Shown: positions 9,415 to 23,193, counted from the first letter of the stretch. The stretch: DNA of 64,000 bases from QHXW01 sp963768075 (GCA_963768075.1 CAVYHD010000040.1:1-64000), one strand, 5' to 3'. Translations and numbers: made by a program. The notes: generated by a model from the sequence alone, not told the origin.

Positions 9415-10299
9415 ATGATGCAGGAAAACCCTCATCTCTCCGATCAGGATTTGGTGCTTTGGGTTGACGGTGAGCTTTCCTCACAGCGTGCCGCCGAGAT
9501 TCAGCAGCACCTGAGTACCTGCTGGACCTGTCGCACCCGAAGGGCCGAACTGGAGCACGTAATCGCGGATTTCGTTCATCTATATCGGCATGAATTTGAT
9601 GCGAAGTTGCCGCCAATAGAAGGACCGCGCGCGCTTTTGAAGGCGCACCTGGCGGAAGGCATGGCATCGTCCAGAGCAGGAAACAACGGCTGGTTCAACC
9701 GAACGCGCCAGGTCAGCGCGGCCAGCGCTGTTGCGGCTCTTGTTTTGTTAGCAGGAGTCGTCATAAGAGTCTCGCTACACGGGAATGCGCGGAGCGATTC
9801 CAGGCAGACGACTTATCTTTCCAGCATTGGCGCGATTCCAAATGCGAGTCTTACTCCCGGCGCGACCGACCCTACTAGGATCCAGGATGTCTGCAGCGCT
9901 AAGTTCTCGACCAACGATCCCGCCGTATCTGACTCCTTGAGGCAGGAAGTCTTGAAAGAATACGGGCTGAGCGATGCGTCGAGCAACTCTTATGAGATTG
10001 ACTATCTTGTGACACCCCAACTGGGCGGTACCACCAACATTCGCAACCTTTGGCCGGAGCCGGCTCTCAACACGGTTTGGAACGCCCGGGTGAAGGATGC
10101 GTTAGAAGACCGCCTTCACGATCTGGTTTGCAGCGGGCAGCTCGACTTAGCCACGGCCCAGCGCGAAATATCCCAAAACTGGGTCGCCGCTTACAAGAAA
10201 TACTTCCGTACTGATGAGCCGCTTCAAAAACGATCAGGATGGCGGGCGATCAGCACGCGAAGGCGTGATGTTCTGTTAGCGACTGGATTCGCCCCATAG
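9415..10299 (+). CDS. Anti-sigma factor: zinc finger, membrane helix, HNH-like C-terminal domain
   Basis: The N-terminus carries the zf-HC2 signature HLSTCWTC (His-x3-Cys-x2-Cys, about residues 32-39) typical of cytoplasmic anti-sigma domains that hold an ECF factor. One membrane helix follows (AASAVAALVLLAGVVIRV, near residues 102-120). The exported part, about 200-285, matches a domain seen in HNH-nuclease-like proteins: YEIDYLVTPQLGG, IRNLWPEP, then VKDALEDRLHDLVCSGQ and AQREISQNWVAAYKKYF. The expected catalytic D-H pair reads D-Y here, so it is probably a non-catalytic sensor. It is four bases behind the sigma gene. Assignment as anti-sigma is strong; the role of the C-terminal domain is unknown. 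Confidence 0.85.
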   Translation: MMQENPHLSDQDLVLWVDGELSSQRAAEIQQHLSTCWTCRTRRAELEHVIADFVHLYRHEFDAKLPPIEGPRALLKAHLAEGMASSRAGNNGWFNRTRQVSAASAVAALVLLAGVVIRVSLHGNARSDSRQTTYLSSIGAIPNASLTPGATDPTRIQDVCSAKFSTNDPAVSDSLRQEVLKEYGLSDASSNSYEIDYLVTPQLGGTTNIRNLWPEPALNTVWNARVKDALEDRLHDLVCSGQLDLATAQREISQNWVAAYKKYFRTDEPLQKRSGWRAISTRRRDVLLATGFAP

Positions 10300-10321
10300 G
10301 TTTTTTCGTCCGAAGCCAGAT

Positions 10322-10341
10322 TCATCTATCCGGATAGATGA
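10322..10341. promoter_or_regulatory. Perfect 20-bp palindrome between anti-sigma gene and GT-C gene
   Basis: The sequence TCATCTATCCGGATAGATGA is its own reverse complement over all 20 bases, with no loop. It lies 23 bases after the anti-sigma stop and about 90 bases before the next ATG. A loopless perfect palindrome of this size suits a dimeric repressor operator better than a terminator, and no T-run follows it. Function is inferred only. Confidence 0.45.
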
Positions 10342-10430
10342 TATTTGCCACGGGAATCCGCGACCAAAGCTTTCCCGGCCGCTGTTGTTGTGGCGGGGCT
10401 TAGTACGCAGCAATTGATATCCTTGTCAAC

Positions 10431-12068
10431 ATGACCGCTGGAGTCGTCGGCAGGCGGCGCTTCCTCCTTCCTTTGGGGGTTGCCCTGCTGGGTCTGGGAA
10501 TCAACATCGTCGTTGCCACCTATATGGCCCCAACGACCGATGAAGGCTCCCACATATCTTACGGTGGTGCCATCCTCCGGGGTAAGCCTGACCGGTCGGC
10601 CAGCTTCGATAGCAAGATGCCGGTGTCGGCGTTCAATGCCTTCCCCCGCGGCGTCGGCACCTTGTTACGAGATCATCGAATGGCTCCGCATCTGGCTAGC
10701 ATCTTGCGAGATATGCGTGTACCCCGCTACGCAACCATTGTCGCCGCCTTCTGCCTATGTCTATTGGTCTTCCTCTATGCGGAGTCGCTCTTTGGCCGTA
10801 CGGCGGGGCTATTTGCGCAACTGCTCTTCGTAATGGATCCCAACATCATCGCCCACAGCACGGTCTCGACTACAGATCTCTATGTCGCCGCTGCCGCCGT
10901 GCTCTTCTTGTACTGCCTACGCCGATTTCTACTGTCTCCTAATACAACGAACGCGGCACTGACGGCCATGACATTAGCACTGGCCCAATTGACGAAATTT
11001 ACTGCCGCATACCTCTATCTAATTCTGGCAATTGCCCTCCTCGCCTTTGCTCTCTATGCGCGTTATGGCCAGGAGAAGCGCTATCGCATCACGGGGCGGC
11101 AGATGGCCATACTGCTGGTGCTCACGGTCGTGTGCTTTCTCGCCGTTGTCAACGTAGGATTTTTGTTTGACAGGCCTTTCACACGTCTCGCTCAGTACGA
11201 GTTCCAGAGTCAGACGTTCCGTACGCTGCAACAGGTCCCGGTTCTACGCGCCGTGCCGATTCCCCTTCCTTATCCCTACCTCCAGGGGTTCGATTGGATG
11301 AGCTACCACAACTCCAACGGTTTCAGTTTCGGCAACATCGTTCTTCTAAATGAGGTCCGCGGGCGCGAACTTGCACGGTCGGATGGCTTCCCATCCTACT
11401 TCCTGATTGCCTACGTGCTGAAAGAGCCGCTCGGCATGCAGATATTGTTGGTATTGGGCTTGGTGTGGGTGTTCCGGAATCGGCGGCCTGCTGATCTTCT
11501 GGCTGGCGAAGGGTTGCTACTGGCGGCCGCGGGCGTTTTCTTGATAATGCTCTCCTTTTTCAGCAAGACGCAAATTGGAATTCGCCATATCCTTCCCGTG
11601 CTGGTGATCTTCGCGATTCTGTCCGGTGGCGCGTTCCAGGCCTGGACGAACTTTTCGTCGCGGCGAAAGCTGCTGCTCGTCGGATGCCTTCTCTACGTGG
11701 CTGTCTCGGTGGGTAGCTATTTTCCTCACATGATCCCGTATTTCAATGAGATTCTCACCGATCGCAAGATGGCCTATCGCTTCTTAGCGGATAGCAACCT
11801 GGATTGGGGGCAAGACGCTTGGGTAGTCGGACGCTTCCTGAAGAGCAACCCCGACGTTATCCTTAACCCTGAGCGACGAGTGGTGGGACGCATTCTGGTC
11901 AGCGCCGATTTCCTGGCCGGGGTGAGCCCGCCAAAGGCTGATTATTTCCTGAGACTCGAAGGAATCCAACCGGTTGCCCACGTCGGCTACGCTCACCTTC
12001 TATTCTTGGTGCCCCCACTGCATAGTGGGCCATCTCTCGACGTAAAGGGCCCCAAAACGCAAGAGTAG
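10431..12068 (+). CDS. GT-C membrane glycosyltransferase (PMT/ArnT-like)
   Basis: A 545-residue polytopic inner-membrane protein with about ten hydrophobic segments. The first periplasmic loop has the acidic pair PTTDEGSHISYG that PMT and ArnT-type enzymes use to bind the polyprenyl-phosphate sugar donor, and a later conserved block FSKTQIGIRHILPVLV followed by SNLDWGQD resembles the C-terminal part of glycosyltransferase family 39/83 proteins. It probably transfers a sugar from undecaprenyl phosphate to a lipid, protein or glycan outside the membrane; donor and acceptor are unknown. Start at the ATG at 10431. It lies after the sigma/anti-sigma pair but is separated by about 130 bases with a palindrome, so it may have its own promoter. 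Confidence 0.75.
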   Translation: MTAGVVGRRRFLLPLGVALLGLGINIVVATYMAPTTDEGSHISYGGAILRGKPDRSASFDSKMPVSAFNAFPRGVGTLLRDHRMAPHLASILRDMRVPRYATIVAAFCLCLLVFLYAESLFGRTAGLFAQLLFVMDPNIIAHSTVSTTDLYVAAAAVLFLYCLRRFLLSPNTTNAALTAMTLALAQLTKFTAAYLYLILAIALLAFALYARYGQEKRYRITGRQMAILLVLTVVCFLAVVNVGFLFDRPFTRLAQYEFQSQTFRTLQQVPVLRAVPIPLPYPYLQGFDWMSYHNSNGFSFGNIVLLNEVRGRELARSDGFPSYFLIAYVLKEPLGMQILLVLGLVWVFRNRRPADLLAGEGLLLAAAGVFLIMLSFFSKTQIGIRHILPVLVIFAILSGGAFQAWTNFSSRRKLLLVGCLLYVAVSVGSYFPHMIPYFNEILTDRKMAYRFLADSNLDWGQDAWVVGRFLKSNPDVILNPERRVVGRILVSADFLAGVSPPKADYFLRLEGIQPVAHVGYAHLLFLVPPLHSGPSLDVKGPKTQE

Positions 12069-12202
12069 TTCAGAGTACCGCCTTCTCCTCCACCCTCCCT
12101 AGTCTTACGTCCGGTATCCTCCCTGTGAGTTAGGCAATTCGGCTGGCGATCTTTGTCTGGTTCGTCGCGGAACTGTAACGCGCATCTGTAATAATCGCGG
12201 AG

Positions 12203-14709
12203 ATGAGTACGCGCAGGGACTTCTTCCGCCAAACCGCCGCTTTTGCCGGCGGCGCGAAAATTGTGAGCGCACTTCTGGCCTCCGTTCAGCGGGCCTCGGC
12301 GATCGATCCGCCAGAGGGCAGTTCGTTTCTCGACGCCGAGCACGTGGTCATCCTGATGCAGGAGAACCGCTCATTCGATCACGCGTTTGGGACCCTCCGC
12401 GGAGTTCGGGGCTTCAACGATCCGCGGGCCGTCACGCTGCCCGACCAGAAGCCCGTGTGGCTGCAGACCAATGCCGCTGGAGAAACCTATGCGCCCTTCC
12501 GGCTGGACTTCAAGGGTACGAAAGCGACCTGGCTGGGATCACTGCCGCATTCCTGGCGGGACCAGACGGACGCCCGCCATCACGGAAACCACGACGGTTG
12601 GCTGGAGGCGAAAACCTCGGGCCGTGAGGACTGTGTGGGCGTGCCGCTCACAATGGGCTACTACGATCGCGAGGACCTTCCCTTCTATTACGCCCTCGCC
12701 GACGCGTTTACCATTTGCGATCAACATTTCTGCTCGTCCCTTACCGGAACCACTGCCGAATCGCCTGCATCTGTGGACCGGTACGATTCGCGAAAGGCCG
12801 GATGCGGCTTCCGTGCCGAACGTGCGGAATTCCGATGTGGACTATGGCTCTACAGTGAGTTGGAAGACTTTTCCGGAGCGCCTCGAGGAGGCCGGGATTT
12901 CGTGGCGCGTTTATCAGAATGAACTGAGCGTGCTTTCGGGGTTGGAGGGCGAGGGGGATGCATGGCTCGCGAATTTCACGGACAACCCGTTGGAGTGGTT
13001 CGATCAATATCACGTCGGATTCCGAAAAACCCACCAGGAGTATCTGGAACGGACGGCAGCTACCCTGCCGGCGGAAATCGAGAATCTGCGGGCAGCGGGC
13101 GGCCCGGAAAAGGAACTGGCGGAGAAGGAAAAATTGCTTCAGTATGTTGCGTCGGAACGGGCCCGGTGGACACCGGAGGCTCTCGCCCGGCTTTCCGAGC
13201 GTGACCTGAGTCTCCATGAGAAGGCGTTCACGACGAACGAGGATGACCCCAGTTATCGCCAGTTGTCGACACTGAGGTATCGCGACGGGAGTGTGGAGCG
13301 CGAAATGGCAACACCGAAGTCCGATCCGCTGTACCGGTTCCGCAAGGATGTCGATAACGGGACCCTGCCGGCTGTCTCGTGGCTGGTTGCCCCTGAGCGG
13401 TTCTCGGATCATCCCGGATCACCGTGGTATGGCGCCTGGTACGCCGCCGAGACGTTGAATATCCTGACAAAGAATCCGGCGGTGTGGAGTAAGACGATCT
13501 TCATCCTCACTTACGACGAAAACGATGGATACTTCGACCACGTTCCGCCATTTGTGGCGCCCGACCCAGGGAATCCGGAGTCAGGCAAGACGTCGCCCGG
13601 GATCGACACGAGCTTGGAGTATCTGCCGCTCGAACAGGATCTGAAGCGGAATCCGCCGGCGGAGGCACGCGGCGGTCCGATGGGTCTGGGTTATCGCGTG
13701 CCGCTAGTTGTCGCGTCGCCGTGGAGCCGCGGCGGATATGTGTGCTCGCAGGTATTCGACCATACGTCGGTTCTTCAGTTGCTCGAACGCGTGTTAAGTC
13801 ACCGGTCCGGGAAAGAGATCCGGGAGACAAACATTAGTACCTGGCGGCGGACTGTATGCGGCGATTTGACGTCGGCGTTCCGGCCATTCCAAGGCGCTCC
13901 AGCCGCGGTGCCTTTTCCATCGAGAGATTCCTTTTTCGAACAGGTGCATGCGGCGCAGTTCATGCGGATGCCGTCGGGGTACCGGAAGCTGGCGGCCCAG
14001 GACGCGGCGCAGTTCGAGACTGACCGGTTTACGGTTCCGTGGATGCCGCGGCAGGAGTCCGGCGTGCGGCCATCTGCGGCGCTGCCTTACGAGCTTGCGG
14101 CCACGGGCGCGATCAGCGCTGACGGGAAGCAGTTCGAGATTGCGCTCGCGGCCGGCATTTTGATTTTCGGCAAGGCTGCGGCGGGTGCTCCGTTTCACGT
14201 GTACACACCGGGGAATTTCCGCGGTGAGGCGAAACGGCGCACGCGCGCATATGCGGTAGCCGCCGGACACCGTTTGACGGATTCGTGGGAATTGGAAGGG
14301 TTCGAGAATGGGACCTACCACCTGCGCGTTTGCGGGCCGAACGGTTTTCTGCGGGAGTTTGCCGGCAGTGTTGGAGATCCGCGGCGTGGAAATTCAATGC
14401 GAGTATGCGAGGCGGGACAACGCTCTCACCGGCGACATCGAGCTTCTTATCACTAGCCACGCGGAGCGGGCTTTGACAACGCAAGTGAAGGACCACGGCT
14501 ACAAAAGCGGTGACCATACCATCGTCATCCCGCCGGGCGGCAATCAGGTGCTCGTGTTGCCTCTTGGGCCTAGCCATCATTGGTACGACTTCAGCGTGAC
14601 GATCACCGGCGAGGGTCGATTCTTGCGGCGTTTCGCGGGGCGCGTGGAGACGGGGATCAGCGGGTTCAGCGATCCGGTGATGGGACGGGTGCCTAGCGCC
14701 GACGGTTAG
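12203..14709 (+). pseudogene. Phosphocholine-type phospholipase C, Tat-exported, two frameshifts
   Basis: The product belongs to the bacterial non-haemolytic/haemolytic phospholipase C family related to acid phosphatase. It starts with a Tat leader (TRRDFFRQTAAFAGG), then the catalytic block VVILMQENRSFDHAFGTLRG with the Asn/Glu metal site, a long central domain with FILTYDENDGYFDHVPP and GYRVPLVVASPWSRGG, and a C-terminus with two copies of the family's beta domain (ISADGKQFEIALAA and EIQCEYARRDNALTG). The frame shifts near 12755, after CSSLTGTT, and near 14370, between the two C-terminal domains. Everything else is intact and conserved. It would act outside the cytoplasm on phosphatidylcholine-like lipids; whether it is made depends on whether the indels are real. 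Confidence 0.85.
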
Positions 14710-14878
14710 TAGAAACAGCGCGCGCTTCAGGTCAGCATCAAACGGTCGCCGCCTCTTTGAGTATCGCGACTTCCGCGCCGCGCGGCGTCCGCCGAGCCCT
14801 TCGGGTCCAAGCGATCTGAGATGGGTCGCGTCATCGTCGGGTGTGCATGCTCGCTTGCGCACCGTTGGCCGCAAAGAT
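14710..14878. other. Non-coding spacer between convergent genes
   Basis: Between the phospholipase stop and the end of the UbiD gene, which face each other. I see no gene and no clear hairpin with a T-run; termination must be weak, factor-dependent or within the gene ends. Confidence 0.4.
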
Positions 14879-16327
14879 TCACAGCCCCGCCCTCTTCCAC
14901 AACTCATCCACTCGCTGTTTTACGTCGCCCGACATCCGGATCACCCCCGGCCACGGCCGCGTAAACCCTTCGCCCGGCCACTTGCGGGTGGCATCGATTC
15001 CCATCTTCGAGCCGTAATTGGGTAGACGGCTCGCGTGATCGAGCGAATCGACCGGCCCCAAGGTGAACTGGATGTCGCGCTCCGGATCAATATTGTTGAG
15101 CGCTTTCCACGCCACCTCACGGACATTCTGCACATCCACGTCCTCGTCCACAACGACGATGCACTTGGTGAACATCGCCTGCCCTAGCCCCCAGACCGCG
15201 CTCATCACTTTCCGCGCGTGCCCGGGATACGACTTGCGCATCGAGACCAGCATCAGGTTGTGAAAAATGCCTTCCGCCGGCATGCAGATATCGCGGATCT
15301 CCGGCAGTTGCAGCCGCATCAGGGGCAAAAAAATTCGCTCGACGGCCTTGCCCATGTAGTAGTCCTCCATCGGCGGTGGTCCGACGATCGTGGTCGCGTA
15401 AATCGGCTCCTTGCGCTGCGTGATGCAAGTTACGTGAAAGACAGGGTACTCGTCGGCCAAAGAATAGAAGCCGGTGTGATCGCCGAAGGGGCCTTCGGTT
15501 CGTTGCTCACCCAGTCGCACGTAGCCTTCTAGGACGATCTCGGCGTTCGCCGGCACCTCCAGATCGCACGTCTGGCATTTCACCATCTCCACCGGGCTCG
15601 ACCGCAGAAACCCTGCGATCATCATCTCGTCAAGATCCGGCGGGAGCGGCAGAATGCCCGAATACATCGTCGCCGGGTCGGAACCGATCGCTACCGCCAC
15701 CTCCATGCGGTCTTTGCCGGATTGCGCCAGCATCCGCCGGTAATGTTCCGCCCCTTGCTTGTGGGTCTGCCAATGCATCCCCGCGGTGCGCGCGTCATAC
15801 ACCTGCATGCGATACACGCCGCAATTGCGCTTGCCCGTCTCCGGATTTTTCGAGAACACCAGCGGCAGCGTGATGAACCTTCCGCCATCCTCCGGCCAGC
15901 ACTGCAACACCGGATAATCGAGCAGCGAAAATCCCTCGTTCTTGATGACCTCCTGGCAGGCGCCTTTCCCAACCATCTTCGGAAAGAATGCTCCCATCTC
16001 CGCCAGCTTGGGCAGCATCTTCAGCTTGCCGATGAGGCCTTCCGGCATTCGCATTTCGAGGTACTCGGCGATGCGGCGCGCGACCTCTTCGACTGACGCC
16101 ACGTCGAGCGCCAGTTCCATGCGCCGCATGCTGGCGTAGCCGTTGATGAGCACCGGAATCTGGTATCCCGTGGGCCGTTCGAACAGCAGCGCCGGCCCCC
16201 CCGATTTCACCGCGCGGTCGGCAAACTCGGCGATTTCGAGCACCGGGTCCACGGCAACCGCAATCCGCTTCAGCTCGCCTTCTTTTTCCAGTTTGCGAAT
16301 GAATTCGCGCAGATCGCTGTAAGCCAT
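14879..16327 (-). CDS. UbiD-family decarboxylase
   Basis: A 482-residue member of the UbiD family, the prenylated-flavin-dependent decarboxylases acting on aromatic or unsaturated acids such as 4-hydroxy-3-polyprenylbenzoate or a menaquinone precursor. It opens MAYSDLREFIRKLEKEGELK as in typical family members, has the cofactor-binding region RNCGVYRMQVYDARTAGMHW and the conserved E-x-P-F-G-D-H-T-G-x-Y block (here EGPFGDHTGFY). The ATG at 16327 is chosen over an upstream TTG at 16363 on homologue length. It follows the hybrid kinase gene on the same strand with a 48-base gap. No ubiX partner is in the window, so the quinone-pathway role is likely but not shown. Confidence 0.9.
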   Translation of the reverse strand: MAYSDLREFIRKLEKEGELKRIAVAVDPVLEIAEFADRAVKSGGPALLFERPTGYQIPVLINGYASMRRMELALDVASVEEVARRIAEYLEMRMPEGLIGKLKMLPKLAEMGAFFPKMVGKGACQEVIKNEGFSLLDYPVLQCWPEDGGRFITLPLVFSKNPETGKRNCGVYRMQVYDARTAGMHWQTHKQGAEHYRRMLAQSGKDRMEVAVAIGSDPATMYSGILPLPPDLDEMMIAGFLRSSPVEMVKCQTCDLEVPANAEIVLEGYVRLGEQRTEGPFGDHTGFYSLADEYPVFHVTCITQRKEPIYATTIVGPPPMEDYYMGKAVERIFLPLMRLQLPEIRDICMPAEGIFHNLMLVSMRKSYPGHARKVMSAVWGLGQAMFTKCIVVVDEDVDVQNVREVAWKALNNIDPERDIQFTLGPVDSLDHASRLPNYGSKMGIDATRKWPGEGFTRPWPGVIRMSGDVKQRVDELWKRAGL

Positions 16328-16375
16328 CGGAGAGAGTTCTATTATGATGGCAGGCGGAAGCAAACAGCAAAGGTT

Positions 16376-20158
<3,783 letters not shown>

Positions 20159-20278
20159 ACGGCTCCGGTGGGCAGGACGACACCTGTCCTCTGCTCATAT
20201 CGGCTGAACCGGACCTTAGCTTTAAACCGCGTTTCCCCCAGCTCCTGAAGTTCGTTTATCATTGCACTCGGACTCTTC

Positions 20279-21013
20279 ATGCAAAACCGAATCGCTTTCG
20301 TCACCGGCGCCAGCCGGGGCATCGGACGGGCTTGTGCCCTCGCCCTCTCCTCCGCCGGCGCTCGCATCGTGCTCGCGGCACGCCAGTTGGAGAAGCTCGA
20401 ACAGGTGGCGGCGGAGATTCGAGCCTCCGGCGGCGATGCCTTCGTCGTCGCCATTGACCTCGCCGCCCCCGACTCCATCCGCGCCGCCTTTTCCCAGGCT
20501 GTCAAAGAGTTCGGCCGCATCGACATCCTGGTGAACAACGCGGCAATCACTAAGGACGGGCTCGCCATGCGCATGAAACCGCAGGATTGGGACACCGTCA
20601 TCGCGACCAACCTAACCGGCGCCTTCATCGCCACCCAGCAGGTTCTGCTCGCGATGATGCGCGAGCGCTGGGGCCGCGTCATTAATATCACCTCGGTCGT
20701 CGCCGAGGCCGGTAATGCCGGTCAGGCCAACTACGTCGCCTCCAAAGCCGGATTGATCGGATTAACCAAATCCCTCGCCCAGGAAATGGCCAGCCGCAAT
20801 GTCACCGTGAACGCCGTGGCTCCCGGCTTCATCGACACCGACATGACACAAGGCCTTGCCCCCGAGTTCAAGGAACGGATCCTCAATGCCATCCCGTTGC
20901 AGCGGCTCGGCCGGCCCGAAGATGTCGCCGCCGCCGTCCGCTTCCTCGCCAGCGACGAGGCCGGCTACATCACCGGACACGTCCTCAATGTGAACGGCGG
21001 CATGTACATGTAG
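20279..21013 (+). CDS. fabG: 3-oxoacyl-ACP reductase (FabG)
   Basis: A 244-residue short-chain dehydrogenase that reduces 3-oxoacyl-ACP to 3-hydroxyacyl-ACP with NADPH in fatty-acid synthesis. It shows the Rossmann motif TGASRGIGRA, NNAA, the catalytic Ser in INITSVVAEAGNAGQ, the YVASKAG Tyr/Lys pair, and the FabG-type C-terminus PEDVAAAVRFLASDEAGYIT followed by NVNGGMYM. Length and motifs are those of FabG rather than a general dehydrogenase. It is alone on the plus strand, 120 bases from the divergent hybrid-kinase start, and no other fab gene is nearby, so a role in another reductase step cannot be excluded. Confidence 0.9.
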   Translation: MQNRIAFVTGASRGIGRACALALSSAGARIVLAARQLEKLEQVAAEIRASGGDAFVVAIDLAAPDSIRAAFSQAVKEFGRIDILVNNAAITKDGLAMRMKPQDWDTVIATNLTGAFIATQQVLLAMMRERWGRVINITSVVAEAGNAGQANYVASKAGLIGLTKSLAQEMASRNVTVNAVAPGFIDTDMTQGLAPEFKERILNAIPLQRLGRPEDVAAAVRFLASDEAGYITGHVLNVNGGMYM

Positions 21014-21029
21014 CCCTTTTGCCTTTTGT

Positions 21030-21782
21030 TTACGAATCCCCCGGCAGCAGATCATACGGGCTCTGCGCATGCCGGATATATCCTTCTGCCTGCGCAAACC
21101 CGCTCTCCACCCCGCGAAAACGCGTCACCTGCGTCTGCAAAGCGAAGTACCGGTCCGGCGTCTGGCTGGCATGCGCGTAGCACGCCGCGCGTTTCCGCTG
21201 TTCCACCGCGGTAATGTCCACGTAATGGGTCGGGCTGAACATCAAGGTGTCTTCCCCGTTCGACACCTCGTAGTAGTAGAACGCGAACTTTTTGCCCATC
21301 TTGAGCCACGCATCGTAGGCCAGGTTGGAGATGGCCCGATGGTCGCGATGCCCATCGATCGGCCACTGCGTGAACACAACATCCGGCTTCTCCGCCTCCA
21401 CGATCTTCTGGAACGCATCATAATGCGCCCCATCGACGACCGCCTTCCCGTTCCATTGCCCCGCAAACGCCGGCCGCGCTTTCAGAATCTCGCACGCCTT
21501 CGCCGCCTCCGCCATCCGCATCGGCGCTGCGTCCTCCACCGGCTTTTCGAGATATCCCGAGTCCCCACGGTTCAGGTACAGCAGCACAACCTCGTGGCCC
21601 AGGTCCGTATACCGCGCCACCATTCCCCCACAACCGTATTCCGGATCGCCTGGATGCCCACCCGCGACAATCACTTTGATCTTCCGTCCCGCCGGCTTTG
21701 GCGCTCCAGCCAACGCATTCCCCGCCGATACCGCCGCAAACCCCGTAACCTCAAACAACTTCCTTCGTGAAATCCGGTTCAT
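21030..21782 (-). CDS. PIG-L family deacetylase, exported
   Basis: A 250-residue zinc-dependent N-acetyl-sugar deacetylase of the PIG-L/LmbE family. The leader RISRRKLFEVTGFAAVSAG contains a twin-arginine motif, so it is likely Tat-exported. The metal motif is AGGHPGDPEYGCGG (His-Pro-x-Asp, with Gly for the more usual Asp in AHPDD), and the second His group is WPIDGHRDHRA. The substrate is not known; family members act on N-acetylglucosamine-linked molecules. It starts at the ATG at 21782, only 15 bases from the divergent kinase gene at 21798, so the two share one very short promoter region. Confidence 0.85.
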   Translation of the reverse strand: MNRISRRKLFEVTGFAAVSAGNALAGAPKPAGRKIKVIVAGGHPGDPEYGCGGMVARYTDLGHEVVLLYLNRGDSGYLEKPVEDAAPMRMAEAAKACEILKARPAFAGQWNGKAVVDGAHYDAFQKIVEAEKPDVVFTQWPIDGHRDHRAISNLAYDAWLKMGKKFAFYYYEVSNGEDTLMFSPTHYVDITAVEQRKRAACYAHASQTPDRYFALQTQVTRFRGVESGFAQAEGYIRHAQSPYDLLPGDS

Positions 21783-21797
21783 TCTTGACACGCTACC

Positions 21798-22334
21798 ATG
21801 GACCGAGGCGCCCCCATGCTCATCCTCATGGCCGGTCTCCCCGGTACCGGAAAAAGCACCCTCGCCCGCGCGCTCGCCGCTTCCGGCAATGGCGTCGTCC
21901 TCGACAAAGACGAAATCCGCAGCATCCTCTTCCCCGCCCCGTTCGTTGAATACTCCGCCGAACAGGACGATTTCTGCCAATCCCTGCTGCTCGACACCGC
22001 CGCGTACCTGCTGGCGCGCCACCCCGGTCTCCGCGTCTTCCTCGACGGCCGCACCTTCTCGCGTGCCTACCAAATCCAAAACGCCATCGCCCGCGCCAAC
22101 CTCCTGCGCACTCCCTGGCGCATCCTCGTGTGCGTTTGCTCCGAAGAAACGGCCCGCCACCGCCTTGACCTCGCCCGCGACACTCACCCGGCACGAAATC
22201 GTAACTTCGATCTATACCGTAAACTGAAAGCCGAGTTCGAGCCCATCCCATCCCCGAACCTGGTCATCGACACCGATCGTTCCCTCGACGATTGTGTCGC
22301 GGCCGCCCAAGCGTACCTGGACTGCATCTTATAA
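21798..22334 (+). CDS. P-loop kinase-like ATPase (AAA_33/zeta-toxin-like fold)
   Basis: A small cytoplasmic nucleotide-binding protein of 178 residues. It has a Walker A loop MAGLPGTGKSTLARALA near the N-terminus, an acidic DKDEIRS block after strand 2, FLDGRTFSR as the likely substrate-site Asp/Arg, and a lid region ETARHRLDLARD. These resemble adenylylsulfate-kinase-like and zeta-toxin-like kinases (AAA_33), but the phosphate acceptor cannot be predicted. Translation may begin at 21798 or at the second ATG at 21816 (MLILMAG). It is divergent from the PIG-L gene and 23 bases before the SDR gene. Confidence 0.75.
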   Translation: MDRGAPMLILMAGLPGTGKSTLARALAASGNGVVLDKDEIRSILFPAPFVEYSAEQDDFCQSLLLDTAAYLLARHPGLRVFLDGRTFSRAYQIQNAIARANLLRTPWRILVCVCSEETARHRLDLARDTHPARNRNFDLYRKLKAEFEPIPSPNLVIDTDRSLDDCVAAAQAYLDCIL

Positions 22335-22357
22335 TTCAAAGAGGAATCTTATTCGCC

Positions 22358-23123
22358 ATGAAGACCACCGGCAACACCATCCTGATCACCGGCGGCGGCT
22401 CCGGCATCGGCCGCGGTCTTGCCGAAGCGTTCCACGCTCTGGGAAACCACGTCATCATCGCTGGACGGCGCAAGCAGGCACTCGACGAGACCACCGCCGC
22501 GAACCCAGGCATGGCCTCCCTCACGCTCGACATCGAAAACCCCGCCGGCATCCGCTCTTTCGCGGCGGACTTGGCCGCGCGCTACCCGGCGCTAAATGTG
22601 CTCATTAACAATGCGGGCATTATGCGAGTCGAAAAATTCCAGGCCCAACAGGAGGATCTTGCCAGCGCGGAATCTACCATCGCCACTAATCTGCTGGGCC
22701 CCATCCGCCTCACCGCGGCGCTTCTGCCTCTGTTGCAAAAGCAGCCCCACTCCGCCATCATGAACGTCTCTTCCGGACTGGCGTTTCGTTCCGTTGGCCC
22801 TCACCCCCACGTATTGCGCGACCAAGGCCGCCATCCACTCGTACACGCAATCGCTCCGTTATCAGCTCCGAGGGTCCCCGGCAGAGGTTATCGAGCTCAT
22901 CCCTCCCTACGTCGCCACGGACCTATTGGACGGAGCGTCCGACCCGCGCGCGATGCCGCTCGGAAAGTTCATTGCCGAGGTAATGGAGATCCTGAAGACT
23001 CAGCCCGCCGCGGCTGAGATCTGTGTGGAAACCGTGAAGGCTCTCCGCTTCGCCGCCGAGAGCGGTCACTATGATGCCGTCTTCCAGGGCCTCAACGAAG
23101 CGTTTGTAAATGCCTACCGTTAG
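22358..23123 (+). pseudogene. Short-chain dehydrogenase (DltE-like), one frameshift
   Basis: An SDR-type NAD(P)-dependent oxidoreductase. The Rossmann motif TGGGSGIGRGLAEAF, LDIEN, NNAGIMR and the Ser-containing IMNVSSGLAF are in the first frame. An indel near 22790 moves the catalytic part into another frame, where it continues PTYCATKAAIHSYTQSL with the Tyr-x3-Lys pair and runs to 23123. The overall pattern, including IELIPPYVATDL, is that of the DltE-like SDR group. Only one small indel separates the halves. Substrate unknown. Confidence 0.85.
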
Positions 23124-23193
23124 CCGGTGACAGACGGAACGTTCCCCGTCCCCAAATGCAGCGGCAGCCCGTTTCCGCTCCTTGGTCGGTCCG

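Noticed and set aside
23124..23193. Palindromic GGAACGTTCC between the convergent SDR and RNase J genes as a terminator
   Set aside because: The inverted repeat is short and has no T-run on either strand, so termination is not supported.
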